A stretch of DNA of 41,339 bases from Bartonella doshiae NCTC 12862 = ATCC 700133 (GTDB lineage: Bacteria; Pseudomonadota; Alphaproteobacteria; Rhizobiales; Rhizobiaceae), in the NCBI RefSeq assembly GCF_000278155.1, contig NZ_JH725094.1, positions 1 through 41,339 of the forward strand, written 5' to 3'. A program made the position numbers and the translations under genes. Shown piece after piece: positions 8,778 through 19,335 of the stretch (position 1 is its first letter; each line of letters starts with the position of its first letter). The notes beneath the pieces were generated by a model. The model had not been told where the DNA came from and searched no databases. It worked only from the letters and a program-made list of their open reading frames with translations.

Positions 8778-10785
8778 CTAAAAGCCCTGCGAGTAATAAA
8801 GGGGAAAGATCAATTTGCACCACCGCTCTCTTTTTACCCAAAAATTGCCATAATCTTGGCCTGATGAGCTAAGAGAGAAGATAAAAGGCTGAGCAAGGCT
8901 ATTTGCAAGACATTGGATATCTCTGCATAAAGTTTCTGAATTGTTACTTTTCCGTAATTGCCCCTGCAATGTAAATTCGTTCTACCAATCTTGAATATTA
9001 GCAGATGAAATTGCACCCCAAAGAGATACATTCCAATCCGCCACACACATCAATGATTGTACCACTGTCATGATATTATCTGAAAATTTTGTTTGGATAT
9101 CCCAACGCTCAAATGTTGTTGAAAGAGTATTGTCATTTACTAAATGGAATTGTTCATTTTTTAAAAGCAATGCATGCAATTTACTCACATCATACCCTAA
9201 CAATCGACCAGAAGACATGTTCAATGCTACTTCCTCCTGCATTTTCTTAAAGATTTCTGACCAAGAACTAGCAAGCGTTTGTACTGTCATGGTAAAGTCT
9301 ACCTTGCTCTGTACAAATGGAATGATTTTTAAAGCTTCTAAGGCTACTTTTGTATCAATGGAGGTCCCTGAAATTTGCCCTTCAATACACATTTTATGAC
9401 CAACTTGTGCAATTTGAATATTACTTTGAAGCGATCCATCAAAAACGTGCGCATGTCCAAGATCAAAAATGCCATGCCCATCTCTTATTTGTATTGCAGC
9501 AGCCAAATCTTTGAGCTCAAGATTCCCTATTTTTGCTTGTGGTACAGAAAGCTGTACATCAACTCCAATGTAATCAAAAATTGTCCTATCAAAGAATATT
9601 TTTTTCTCCTTAGCAGAAAAGAATACTGCTCTTAAAAAATTTATCTAGATCATCAAAAGCTAAAGATCCCATTATAGCTGGCACATGATTCTGAAAATCA
9701 ACTTCTAAAGCGCCACGCGCTTTTGCTATACCCATCGTAAATGCCACATTATTCATCTCGATATGCATTGGTTTTGCTAAAAAACGAGACTCCCATACAA
9801 TAGGTGTTTGTAATCCATGCCCCCACAATTGCTTGCCACAAATTCAAGCTAACGTTTGAGTCCAGCTAGGGGAATGAACTGATACTTTTCCGTCAAAAAT
9901 GTAATATTCAGATAGCCATGCCTTCCCTACGAAGGTTACAGCACCACGCACCGAATTGACATTTGCCTTAACTTGGCTTTTTCCTCCCGCTAAAAGCAGC
10001 AATGCTTGATCAGCATCAATTGATAATTTTGTTAACTCCCCACGCCAACGCGCATCTGCACGAAACTGTGCTGCCTGTGTTGCTTTTGGCCAATCTAAAG
10101 TTGCATTTAATCCCGTTATTTTTTCTGGCATACCAGAAATACTATCATGATACACAAGTATGCCATTTTTGATCTCAATTCTCCCGAAGGGTTGCTCCAA
10201 AAAGCACTCTATATCTAGCTGATCAGGGTTACGTTTAATTATTTCACGAGCATTGCGTATTGCTAATCCTAATGCACCTTGTAGCCGTGAAAATTTATTA
10301 AAAAAATCTGCTACTGTTTTAATGGGCTTTTCCATAACAAATTGCGGATGCACAATTCGCGTCTCTAAAAAAGAGACGTGGCCCCAAAAAAGATCCATAA
10401 AAGAAAGACTAACTTCTATTGATTCAGCTTTCATCAACGGTACAGCATTATTCATTTTTGATGTTAAAGTAACACCGGAAAGATATGCTTTAGGGTAAGG
10501 AAAAAGATTTAACCGCGGAGGATCACGCAATTGTACATTATAACCTGTCCACGCACTCAAATCCCGTGCTAAACGAATACGTATTGTATTTGTAGATACA
10601 AGATAAGGTAAAACGAAAATACCAACTCCAAACAAAAAACAATTGTAATGAAAATTCCGCTCAAAAATTTTGTTATTCTGGCGCGCGCAATATTCCTCTA
10701 CACTTTTGCCTCTACAACAGATTAAAAGCAAACCTAAATAAATGTTAAAAAGTTTCTGATAATCCTCAAATCCGTCAGATCTCAT
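8778..10785 (-). pseudogene. AsmA-family protein, inactivated
   Basis: AsmA-like proteins are inner-membrane-anchored periplasmic bridge proteins linked to outer-membrane lipid homeostasis. The N-terminal part is recognisable: VLPYLVST followed by RLARDLSAWTGYNVQL and NLFPYPKAYLSGVTL, the classic AsmA start. An intact version would span ~670 codons. Lesions visible on the minus strand: (1) the membrane anchor appears out of frame around 10620-10660, where ITIVFC is encoded one frame over; (2) an in-frame TGA at 9844-9846 after WTQTLA, with similarity continuing in the same frame (LWGHGLQTP); (3) a frameshift near 9610-9625, where the frame with SSILF shifts to the frame with KEKKIFFDRT; (4) an in-frame TAG at 8982-8984 after ANIQDW, with the frame continuing to 8778. 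No intact product is possible. Confidence 0.75.
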
Positions 10786-11007
10786 TTGAGAACTTCATTA
10801 TTCTTGTTCTTATCCAAAATTTATTGGAACAACAATGTTGCTGCTTCTTTATAAAGCCATTATTTAAAAGTCTTCTGAAAACTATAAAATACTTAGCATT
10901 ATCGAATCATTCTTAATGTTCTCATATGAATATTGCTATAAAGTTCTATTGTATCTTCAGCAAATGCTTTACAACAAATAAATAGCCCTACCGAAAGGAT
11001 TGCTCTC

Positions 11008-11907
11008 ATGAATAATATTATCGACGGAAAAAAACTCGCTGAAGAAATTATTATGAAAGTTAAAGCTGAAACAACCAAACTCCGCGATAATTATAAGATA
11101 CAACCCGGTATTGCTGTTATTATTGTTGGAGATGACCCCGCTAGTCAGGTATATGTTACATCAAAAAGCAAAAAAGCTGAAGAATGTGGTTTTCTTTCCA
11201 TAAAACATATGCTTTCCAAAGAAGTAGAAGAACAAGAACTCCTTCAACTTATTGCAACATTAAATCATGATCCCAAAATCCATGGTATTTTAGTACAGCT
11301 TCCCCTCCCCGCTCATATTAATGCAAACCGCATAACACAAGCTATAGCTTTCCAAAAAGATGTTGATGGTTTCCATTATATCAATGTAGGAAAACTCGCA
11401 GCACATGCCCTTGACGATGCTATCATTCCTTGTACACCAGCCGGTGCTATGATGATGATTGAACAACAATGCGGACGTGATTTATCTGGTCTTGATGCTG
11501 TTGTTGTTGGTCGCTCTAATATTGTTGGAAAACCTATGGCTGCTCTCTTAACAGCAGCAAATGCTACTGTAACAATTGCTCACAGTCGCACCCGCGACCT
11601 CGATGACGTATGTCGTAGCGCAGATATTTTAGTAGCAGCTGTAGGTCGTCCACAAATGATTAAAAAAGATTGGGTCAAAAAAGGTGCTATTGTTATTGAT
11701 ATTGGCATTAACCGTATTGCTGCACCAGAAAAAGGAGTTGGAAAAACACGTCTTGTCGGTGATGTTGATTTCGAAGAAATAAAAGGAAAAACCGCTGCAA
11801 TAACCCCTGTTCCAGGGGGCGTAGGGCCAATGACAATTGCCATGCTTATGGTTAATACGCTCAAAGCCACAGCTCGATTACATAATTTACCGGTCCCCAA
11901 ATTATAA
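11008..11907 (+). CDS. folD: Methylenetetrahydrofolate dehydrogenase / methenyltetrahydrofolate cyclohydrolase
   Basis: Bifunctional enzyme that interconverts 5,10-methylene-, methenyl- and 10-formyl-tetrahydrofolate with NADP, supplying one-carbon units for purines and formyl-Met. At 299 residues it has the normal length. Motifs in order: [12 protein letters not shown] with the catalytic lysine (~47-58), GILVQLPLP (93-101), DVDGFH (118-123), PCTPAG (141-146), the NADP-binding [11 protein letters not shown] (166-176) and PGGVGPMT (269-276). GAAAGGA lies ~12 bases before the ATG. Monocistronic, and divergent from the asmA pseudogene upstream. Confidence 0.95.
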   Translation: MNNIIDGKKLAEEIIMKVKAETTKLRDNYKIQPGIAVIIVGDDPASQVYVTSKSKKAEECGFLSIKHMLSKEVEEQELLQLIATLNHDPKIHGILVQLPLPAHINANRITQAIAFQKDVDGFHYINVGKLAAHALDDAIIPCTPAGAMMMIEQQCGRDLSGLDAVVVGRSNIVGKPMAALLTAANATVTIAHSRTRDLDDVCRSADILVAAVGRPQMIKKDWVKKGAIVIDIGINRIAAPEKGVGKTRLVGDVDFEEIKGKTAAITPVPGGVGPMTIAMLMVNTLKATARLHNLPVPKL

Positions 11908-12051
11908 GGATTTTATACACATGATTGGTATAACACAACATCTGTTTACACCAGTATCTTTACATCTATGCAAATGTAAACCAATACCATTATGAGATTT
12001 GTCATATCCCGATGTTGCGTCTCTTGCATTGAAACCACTCATGAAAAGCAT
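11902..12051 (-). CDS. Candidate cysteine-rich micropeptide (49 aa), convergent with folD
   Basis: Not recognised. ATG at 12051 is preceded by a full AAGGAGG four bases upstream, one of the best ribosome binding sites in the window. The 49-residue frame has four cysteines (one CC pair) and two histidines in an HLH context, with no hydrophobic helix. It ends six bases inside the 3' end of folD on the other strand. Without homologues this could be a fortuitous purine run, so confidence is low. Confidence 0.25.
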   Translation of the reverse strand: MLFMSGFNARDATSGYDKSHNGIGLHLHRCKDTGVNRCCVIPIMCIKSL

Positions 12052-12275
12052 CTTTCCTCCTTTCTTAAATGATTTTATCCATATGCCAATCTCATTTGTA
12101 ACATGCAAAAAATAGCCTTTATTGCCTCATTATAAAGAGAGTTTGAAATGAAAGAACTTCAGTATTTGAGGTTCTCTTTCAAGATATAAAACGATAAATT
12201 ACCAACAAAAATAAATGTATTGTAATATTTATTATATACTTCTTTCTTTTCTCCTTTTCGCGCTAGGCTTTTAAC

Positions 12276-14065
12276 TCATGCTATTATAACAGATGCCCCT
12301 TGATCTGCACGGTTAACAGTTTGACGAAAAAGCTCACGTCCAACGCCATATTCATTCTTTGACAGATCAGGAGACCTAATGGTTCACGCGTTAAATTGTG
12401 CTAAATCTCCCAAAATAGTCAACTTACATACATGTGCATCAAGACAAATGATGTCACCATCCTGTAAACGTGCAATGGAACCATTATCTAAAGCTTCTGG
12501 TGTCACATGAATTGCAGCAGGTATTTTTCCTGACGCTCCTGACATACGACCGTCCGTTATCAATGCTACCTGTTATCCCCGATCTTGTAAAATGCTCAAA
12601 ATTGTCGTCAACTTATGAAGCTCTAGCATACCATTTGCTTTTGGTCCTTGGTAACGAATAACAGCTATAAAGAGTCTTTATTATTCAATGCTCCAGCTTT
12701 AAAAGCCTCTTGTAATTCTTCTTGATCATTAAAGACAAGAACTGGTGCTTCAATCCGCCAACACTCAAATTTAACGGCTGAAAGTTTAATAATGGCTGCC
12801 CCTAAATTCCCCGACAAAACACGTATACCACCATCAGGCTGAAAGGGCTTTTTCCATCCTGTTAACACTTTATGATCGCCACTTTCCTTTAAAGCATGAT
12901 GACGCACCACACTACCATCAGTATAAAGCTTTTCCTCAATTGCATAAGCATTGAGATCTTTTCCAAACACTGTACGAACATTTTCATGGACCAAACCTGC
13001 CTCTATCAATTCTCGAATAATAATCCCATACCTCCAGCAACACAAAAATGATTTATATCCGCCAAACCATGAGGGTAAATCCGTGCTAAAAGAGGAACAA
13101 CTGACGAAATTTCTGCAATATCACACCATGTCAAGCAAATAAATGAATGGCATGATTGGTAGAACCTCCTGTTGCATTTAATCCTACAATGACATTCACA
13201 AAAGAACGCTCATCGATGACCTTACCAATAGGCGTATAATTATCACCAAGAGCTGTAATTTTAAAAACACGCTTGGTAGCTTCCTGTGTCAATGCATTAC
13301 GTAATGGTGTATTCGGCATTGATAAAAGAAGCTCCAGGTATATGAAGCCCCATCATATCAAGTATGACCTAATTTGTGTTCGCTGTCCCATAAAATATAC
13401 ATGTTCCTGGCTCATGATAAGAACGCGCTTCTGATTCCAACAATGTTTGGTGATCTATCTTATTTTCCGCATAAAGTTGGCATACCTTTGCTTTTTCATC
13501 ATTACCTTGACCACTCGTCTAGGACCCGCAGGAACAAAAATTCCTGGCAAATGACCAAATGTTATTGCTCCAATCACCAAACCAGGTACAATTTTGTCAC
13601 AGACTCCAAGGTACAACACCACATAAAATGTATCATGTGATAGGCTATAGCTGTCGCCATTGCAATCACTTCACGCGAAAAAAGAAGAAAGCTCCATCCC
13701 TACATTTCCTTGCATCACACCATCACACATCGCAGGAACACCACCTGCGACTTGTGCCACACCACTAATCATACAGGCAGTCTCTTTAATTAAGTGAGGA
13801 AAAGTCTCAAAAGGTTGATGTGCTGAAAGTATATCATTATACGCAGTGATAATACCAATATTCCCAACAATATTACACTTCAAACGCTCTTTATCTATTG
13901 GACCACAAGCCGCAAAACCATGAACCTGATTGGCGCATCCCAAAAAACTCCGTTTGGGACGATTTTCTTGTGCTTTTCTAATACGGTCTAGATAAATTTC
14001 TCGTTTTGGTAAAGAGCGCTCATAAATTCTTCGCGTGACTGTAGCAATTGTTTTGAAAGGGCCAT
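12276..14065 (-). pseudogene. edd: 6-phosphogluconate dehydratase (Entner-Doudoroff), decayed
   Basis: Edd converts 6-phosphogluconate to 2-keto-3-deoxy-6-phosphogluconate with an Fe-S cluster. Both ends survive. The start ATG at 14065 has AAGGAA upstream, and the C-terminal sequence GVGRELFRQTVN...DQGASVIIA ends at TGA 12276. The ~597-codon span equals the normal length of about 600. Inside it the frame changes repeatedly. One A is missing after codon 4 (the AAAA run near 14050), after which the next frame reads RRIYERSLPKREIYLDRI. A second shift is at ~13675, where ELSSFF goes to [10 protein letters not shown] third is at ~13635, leading to [17 protein letters not shown]. Further breaks lie near 13140, 13045 and 12660. 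Central fragments GFAACGPIDKERLKCN and NDILSAHQPFETFP identify the family. It is the last gene of zwf-pgl-edd. Confidence 0.85.
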
Positions 14066-14106
14066 GTTTATTCCTTTTTATATGTGCGTCTCATTACCAA
14101 AGAAAA

Positions 14107-14862
14107 TTACGTATTAACTGTATCCGTACGTTTTGCTGCACTTATTTCATCTTCTGTAGGCGACCAATAAACCTGAACAAGATGATGGGCATTGCGTAAA
14201 ACCGCGCGAACAGGCATTTCTATCTCAGATCCATCCTGACAAACTTCTTCAAAACAATCGCGTTTCTGAAAACCTTCAAAATGAAGAATAATACAACGAG
14301 ATTGTATAATAACTGGTAATGTCAGCGAGAGCCTAGACTCGAGAGTACTCTTGGCATGAAGTGGTAAAACAAGTGCCTGAGTCTGAAGATCAAGTGCTTG
14401 CTTTAAACGATCAGCATCAGGAAAAAAGGAAGCAGTATGCCCATCAACACCCATTCCCAAAACAATGACATCAAATGGTCTAGGCAAAGTATTTATCCGA
14501 TTAGCTGCTGTAAAAGCAGCGAGCTCAACAGTGATTGCCTTCTGATAAAGTCCTACAAAACGTGCTTTAGCTGCAAAATTTTGTAATAAATAACGCCGCA
14601 CCATATGTTCATTTGAACGCTCATGATGCGCAGGAACAAAACGTTCATCAACCAAAGTGATGATGATATTTTGCCAATCAATATCAGCTTTTGACAAATA
14701 ATGAAAAAACAATTCCGGTGTTCTTCCACCAGAAACAGCTAAAATTGCGCGCTTACGCTCAAGCACAGAAACACTCAGCTCTGCTGCAACACGATCAGCC
14801 AATGCCGAAGCTAAAGTAGTAGGTGTTTCAAAATCTAAACGGTCAATATTTATTTCATGCAT
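14107..14862 (-). CDS. pgl: 6-phosphogluconolactonase
   Basis: Hydrolyses 6-phosphoglucono-1,5-lactone to 6-phosphogluconate, the second step of the oxidative pentose phosphate pathway. The 251-residue protein is a normal DevB-type enzyme: VSGGRTP at 43-49 (phosphate loop), VDERFVP at 71-77 and LGMGVDGHTASFFPDA at 135-150, with the catalytic histidine in the last motif. It starts 11 bases after zwf and ends 41 bases before the edd pseudogene start, indicating a zwf-pgl-edd operon. With edd broken, its product is left for 6-phosphogluconate dehydrogenase, which is not in this window. Confidence 0.93.
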   Translation of the reverse strand: MHEINIDRLDFETPTTLASALADRVAAELSVSVLERKRAILAVSGGRTPELFFHYLSKADIDWQNIIITLVDERFVPAHHERSNEHMVRRYLLQNFAAKARFVGLYQKAITVELAAFTAANRINTLPRPFDVIVLGMGVDGHTASFFPDADRLKQALDLQTQALVLPLHAKSTLESRLSLTLPVIIQSRCIILHFEGFQKRDCFEEVCQDGSEIEMPVRAVLRNAHHLVQVYWSPTEDEISAAKRTDTVNT

Positions 14863-14873
14863 ATTTTATCGCT

Positions 14874-16349
14874 CTAAACTAAATTGTTCCATACACGTCC
14901 ATCACGTTCCATCAAAACAGTCGAAGCAGATGGTCCCCATGAACCAGCACTATAACCATGAATAGGCTGCTCTATTGCTCTCCACCCTTCAAGAATTGGA
15001 TCAATCCAACGCCAAGCAGCCTCAACTTCATCACGCCGCATAAATAATGTTTGATTTCCGCGAATAACATCCATCAATAAGCGTTCATAAGCATCGGGAT
15101 TACGCTCAGAAAATGCAGACGCAAAACTCATGTCCAATGGAATATGACGAAACCGCATACCACCTGGACCTGGATCCTTGATCATCAACCATTGTTTTAC
15201 ACCCTCATCAGGCTGAAGACGAATAACAAGCCTATTAGAAAAAATTTCATCTGAAGCTGTATCAAAAATATTATGGGGAATAGATTTGAAAACCACGACA
15301 ATTTCAGACATACGTGTGAACATGCGTTTACCTGTTCGTAAATAAAAAGGCGTATTCGCCCAACGCCAATTGTTAATTTTAACCTTAAGTGCCACAAATG
15401 TTTCGCTTTTGCTAACATTTTTTCCCAAATCATCAAGATAAGATCTTACAGAAACACCATCCAATAAACCAGCAAGATATTGCCCACGAACAGTATATCG
15501 CTCTACATTATGAATACCAAGTGGCATTAAAGAATGCAAAACTTTAAGTTTTTCATCACGCACAGTATTTGCACTATTGACAAATGGTATTTCCATGGCA
15601 ACCAAACAAAGCAATTGTAACATATGGTTCTGGACCATATCGCGTAGTGCACCAGTATTCTCATAATACTCTGCACGCCCTTCCAACCCTAAAGATTCAG
15701 CAACTGTTATCTGAACATGATCAATATAATTAGAATTCCATAATGGCTCATACAGCGTATTCACAAACCGCAATGCCATTAAATTTTGAACAGTCTCCTT
15801 GCCAAGATAATGATCAATACGAAAGATTTGATCTTCGCCAAAAATTCCTACCAATGTATCGTTGAGTTCAACTGCTGTTTTTATATCGTAACCTATTGGT
15901 TTTTCAACGATAATACGTGTTTTTTGCGTTACCAAATCGTTTTGCTTCAACCTTCTTGCAATATCACCAAAAAGTGGTGAGCCAACCGCCAAATAAAAAA
16001 CCCGAATATCAGCTGAATCTTCTGACAGTAATAAAGAGAGATTTTCCCATCCCATATTTGATAAAGCATCAACAGAAACGTAAGTTAAACGTTCAAGAAA
16101 ACGATTGAGCTCAACTTGCTTGAGATCATTTGGAGAAACATGTTTTTCTAAAGCAGCACAAACAAAATTGCGATACTCTTCGTTGCTCAACAAAGACCGT
16201 GAAATCCCAATGATACGTGTTGGCTCACTAAATTGCCCCACACACTGACAGTAATACAGAGCAGGAAAAAGTTTGCGTAATGCCAAATCACCATTGCCAC
16301 CAAAAACAATACAATCAAAAGAAGAGACTGGTATAATTTTACTGACCAT
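14874..16349 (-). CDS. zwf: Glucose-6-phosphate 1-dehydrogenase
   Basis: Oxidises glucose 6-phosphate to 6-phosphogluconolactone with NADP, entry to the oxidative pentose phosphate and Entner-Doudoroff routes. At 491 residues it is full length. It has the N-terminal nucleotide fold GGNGDLALRKLFPALY (17-32, normally GASGDLxxRKL), EKPIG at 149-153 and the substrate-binding/catalytic RIDHYLGKE at 177-185 with H180 and K184. First gene of the operon. Promoter-proximal DNA 16350-16468 is AT-rich with no clear signal. Confidence 0.95.
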   Translation of the reverse strand: MVSKIIPVSSFDCIVFGGNGDLALRKLFPALYYCQCVGQFSEPTRIIGISRSLLSNEEYRNFVCAALEKHVSPNDLKQVELNRFLERLTYVSVDALSNMGWENLSLLLSEDSADIRVFYLAVGSPLFGDIARRLKQNDLVTQKTRIIVEKPIGYDIKTAVELNDTLVGIFGEDQIFRIDHYLGKETVQNLMALRFVNTLYEPLWNSNYIDHVQITVAESLGLEGRAEYYENTGALRDMVQNHMLQLLCLVAMEIPFVNSANTVRDEKLKVLHSLMPLGIHNVERYTVRGQYLAGLLDGVSVRSYLDDLGKNVSKSETFVALKVKINNWRWANTPFYLRTGKRMFTRMSEIVVVFKSIPHNIFDTASDEIFSNRLVIRLQPDEGVKQWLMIKDPGPGGMRFRHIPLDMSFASAFSERNPDAYERLLMDVIRGNQTLFMRRDEVEAAWRWIDPILEGWRAIEQPIHGYSAGSWGPSASTVLMERDGRVWNNLV

Positions 16350-16468
16350 TGACTTGTCTATCTTCTCATTAAGTGATAAAAGCTCAAATAATTCATAGAA
16401 GCCTCAATCATTAAAGCAGATAGACACTAAATAAGCCATTAATTTTCTTCTTTTTAATGAATGTTTAA

Positions 16469-17752
16469 TTAAAAACGATCCATCAAAGAAAACCAATGCA
16501 TTGCTAAAAAGACAAGGGGGTAACGCAACACCCTTCCACCAGGAAAAGAGGAAATCTTTAAATCCTGAAAATGCCTAAAGCGCTCACGCTTTCCACTTAA
16601 CCATTCAGCATATAATTTTCCTATAAAAGGAGCAAGCATCACTCCATGTCCCGAATAACCACCACAGTATGTTATATTGGGAAGAAGTTGGCGAACATAA
16701 GGCATACGTTCAGCCGTAATTGCAACCGTTGCACCCCAACGATGGGTTAAATTTATAGAATGTAAATCAGGATAAATTTCGGTAATCTGTCGTCGTATAT
16801 GTGTATCTAAATTCGTTGGATGCTTATCATCATAACTTTCTACCCCACCAAATAATAAACAATTATCAATGCTTTTGCGAAAATAGCGAACCATGAAACG
16901 GGAATCATCTACTGATTCACCACCCTGAAGAATTGAATTCTGCTTTGGCAATGGTTCAGTTGCTCCAATATAAGAACGAATAGAAACAATCTTTTTTTCA
17001 ATAAAACGCTGAAGACCAAGTTTATATGCATTTGTAGCTAATAAAACATGCTCTGCCAACACACTCCCTTGTTCTGTCATCACCACACAATGACCATTCT
17101 CACGTTTTACCGCAGTTACTTGTGTCTTTTCATAAAGTTGAGCACCAGCATTTTCTGCCTTTTGTGCCAACCAAATAACCAACTTTAAAGGGTTTATATG
17201 CCCAGTATTGGCATCATAAATGCCACCATAATAAAAAGATGAGCCAAGTCGTTTAGCTGTTTCGTCTCTCTCCATAAAAGTGAGACCATCATAGCCATAA
17301 CGTTGCATTACCTCAATATGCCGTTGATAGGATGCTATTTTACGTTTTTTATGGATAACAGAAAAATGCCCTGCCATAAAATCACTCTGACAATCAGACA
17401 TTTTACACCAAGATAAAATATTTCTTTTGGCCTCTTCAGCTAAATCAAACAATGCCTTACTTCTCTCAAAACCGTAGTTTTTCTCTAGCGTTTCTACCCA
17501 TTGTCGTTGACCTGTCCCCAATTGCCCACCATTGCGCCCTGAAGCACCATCTCCAAAACGCGAAGCCTCAAACAAAACAACACTCACCCCAGCCTTCGCT
17601 AAATGATAAGCAGCCGAAAGCCCTGTAAATCCCCCCCCAATAACAACCACATCACACTGTATCTTTTCGCAAAAAAATGGATAAGAGGGGCGTTCTTCTA
17701 AAGTATCTTCATACCAAGAAATTCCTGGAGAAATCGGATTATACTCAATCAT
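16469..17752 (-). CDS. puuB: FAD-dependent oxidoreductase, gamma-glutamylputrescine oxidase-like
   Basis: DAO-superfamily flavoprotein. The glycine-rich FAD loop VVIGGGFTGLSAAYHL lies near residue 36-52, followed by a strand ending in E (VVLFEA). GASGRNGGQL and the C-terminal CGGYSGHGVMLAPFIGKL are typical of the PuuB/ordL branch, which oxidises gamma-glutamylputrescine to the aldehyde. I start at ATG 17752 (MIEYNPISPGISWYE), 11 bases after the puuA stop, because the longer frame would need a TTG at 17767. The pairing with puuA supports the substrate, but the aldehyde dehydrogenase and PuuD hydrolase of the pathway are not adjacent. Specificity is inferred. Confidence 0.8.
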   Translation of the reverse strand: MIEYNPISPGISWYEDTLEERPSYPFFCEKIQCDVVVIGGGFTGLSAAYHLAKAGVSVVLFEASRFGDGASGRNGGQLGTGQRQWVETLEKNYGFERSKALFDLAEEAKRNILSWCKMSDCQSDFMAGHFSVIHKKRKIASYQRHIEVMQRYGYDGLTFMERDETAKRLGSSFYYGGIYDANTGHINPLKLVIWLAQKAENAGAQLYEKTQVTAVKRENGHCVVMTEQGSVLAEHVLLATNAYKLGLQRFIEKKIVSIRSYIGATEPLPKQNSILQGGESVDDSRFMVRYFRKSIDNCLLFGGVESYDDKHPTNLDTHIRRQITEIYPDLHSINLTHRWGATVAITAERMPYVRQLLPNITYCGGYSGHGVMLAPFIGKLYAEWLSGKRERFRHFQDLKISSFPGGRVLRYPLVFLAMHWFSLMDRF

Positions 17753-17763
17753 CGTGATAAAAC

Positions 17764-19167
17764 TCAAACATTAAGCAAGAGATATTCGCGTTCCCATGGG
17801 CTAATTACTTCCATAAAAGTTTCAAACTCTTGTCGTTTGATTGCAGCATAAGTGCTTACAAATACATCTCCCAGAATAGCACGTATCTCTGTATCTTGTT
17901 CAAACAAGTTGACAGCCTCAATAAGCCCACGCGGTAATTCAATATCATCAGCATTCACATTATTTGTTGTTGGCTCATCTGGTTCAAGCTTCTTCTGTAA
18001 CCCAATAAAACCACAAGCTAAAGAAGCTGCAAGAGCTAAATAAGGGTTAGCATCTGACGAAGGAAGCCTATTTTCAACACGCCGTCCATGGGGAGCAGAA
18101 CGTGGTACACGGAAAGCCGTAGTACGATTATCATATCCCCATCGCAAATTAACAGGTGCTGAAATATCAGGCATGAGACGTCGATAAGAATTTACATAAG
18201 GCGCAAGCATCACCAACACCCCTGCCATATGCTTTTGTAATCCACCAATAAAATGACGAAAATAGATACTTTCCTCGCCATCTTCCTGTGTAAAAATATT
18301 CATACCTGTTTTTTTATCAATAACAGATTGGTGAATATGCATAGCAGAGCCTGGCTGTCCTTGAATAGGCTTAGCCATAAAAGTTGCATACATATTATGC
18401 TTAAGCGCCGCTTCACGAATTGTGCGTTTAAACATAAAAACTTGATCAGCGAGTTCAATCGGATCACCATGACGTAAATTAATTTCAAATTGACCAGCCC
18501 CTTCCTCATGAATCAGCGTATCAATTTCCAATCCCTGTGCCTCCGAAAAATGATAAATATCATCAATCAGATCATCAAATTCATTCACACCAGCAATTGA
18601 ATACCCCTGCCCTCCACCAATCGAACGCCCAGAACGACCAACCGGAGGAACTAAAGGATAATCAGGATCAGGATTCTTTTGCACCAGATAAAATTCAATT
18701 TCTGGTGAAACAACAGGCTTTAATCCCATTTGCGTGTACAAATCAATCACTGTTCGTAAAACATTTCTTGGCGTGTAATCAACAATCTGCCCATTTTGAT
18801 ACACAAGATCACAAATCACTTGTGCAGTAGGAGCCTCTTCCCACGGTACAATGCTCAATGTAGAAAGATCAGGCTCAAGACGTAAATCACCATCTGTTTT
18901 TGGATATTCAAAACCACGACCATCTTCAGGATAATCTCCTGAAATTGTTGTCATAAAAACTGCTGAAGGCAATGCTAATGATGTCTCTGATGTAAATTTT
19001 TTAGAAAGCATCATTTTGCCACGAGCTACACCCGCTTGATCAGGTGTAATACATTCAATATCTTCTACATCTCGGAAAGCAAGCCACTGCGAAACCTGCT
19101 CCCAATTGTTTACACCACGTAAATTTTTGAGAAAATCAAAAACAGGCTTTGAAGCTTTACTTTTCAT
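17764..19167 (-). CDS. puuA: Glutamine synthetase-family enzyme, gamma-glutamylputrescine synthetase-like
   Basis: ATP-dependent gamma-glutamylation of an amine, probably putrescine. The 467 residues contain a GS beta-grasp domain followed by the catalytic barrel. The family fingerprints are visible: EIEFYLV, HEEGAGQFEINLRHGDP, the substrate/ATP loop GQPGSAMHIHQS, and NRTTAFRVPRSAP with RRVENRLPSSDANPYLALAASLACG. The sequence fits the PuuA/GlnA4 branch better than biosynthetic GlnA: it lacks the adenylylated-tyrosine C-terminal context and is paired with a PuuB-like oxidase 11 bases downstream. The exact amine cannot be proved from sequence. The frame is intact and starts at ATG 19167. Confidence 0.82.
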   Translation of the reverse strand: MKSKASKPVFDFLKNLRGVNNWEQVSQWLAFRDVEDIECITPDQAGVARGKMMLSKKFTSETSLALPSAVFMTTISGDYPEDGRGFEYPKTDGDLRLEPDLSTLSIVPWEEAPTAQVICDLVYQNGQIVDYTPRNVLRTVIDLYTQMGLKPVVSPEIEFYLVQKNPDPDYPLVPPVGRSGRSIGGGQGYSIAGVNEFDDLIDDIYHFSEAQGLEIDTLIHEEGAGQFEINLRHGDPIELADQVFMFKRTIREAALKHNMYATFMAKPIQGQPGSAMHIHQSVIDKKTGMNIFTQEDGEESIYFRHFIGGLQKHMAGVLVMLAPYVNSYRRLMPDISAPVNLRWGYDNRTTAFRVPRSAPHGRRVENRLPSSDANPYLALAASLACGFIGLQKKLEPDEPTTNNVNADDIELPRGLIEAVNLFEQDTEIRAILGDVFVSTYAAIKRQEFETFMEVISPWEREYLLLNV

Positions 19168-19335
19168 TTATTTACCATTCTTCACAACTCTAATGCACAA
19201 ACTCAAAAAAATAATCAAGCACGACTTTGATGATACTACTCCATGCATGAATGCCATGCAAAAACTTTATCAATTTAATTTTAAAGAATACCACTACTTC
19301 CACAAAGGAAAAAGCGGGGCAAAAGATCCCATGTG

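Noticed and set aside
11580-11900. 106-codon minus frame inside folD
   Set aside because: Shadow of a highly conserved plus-strand gene.
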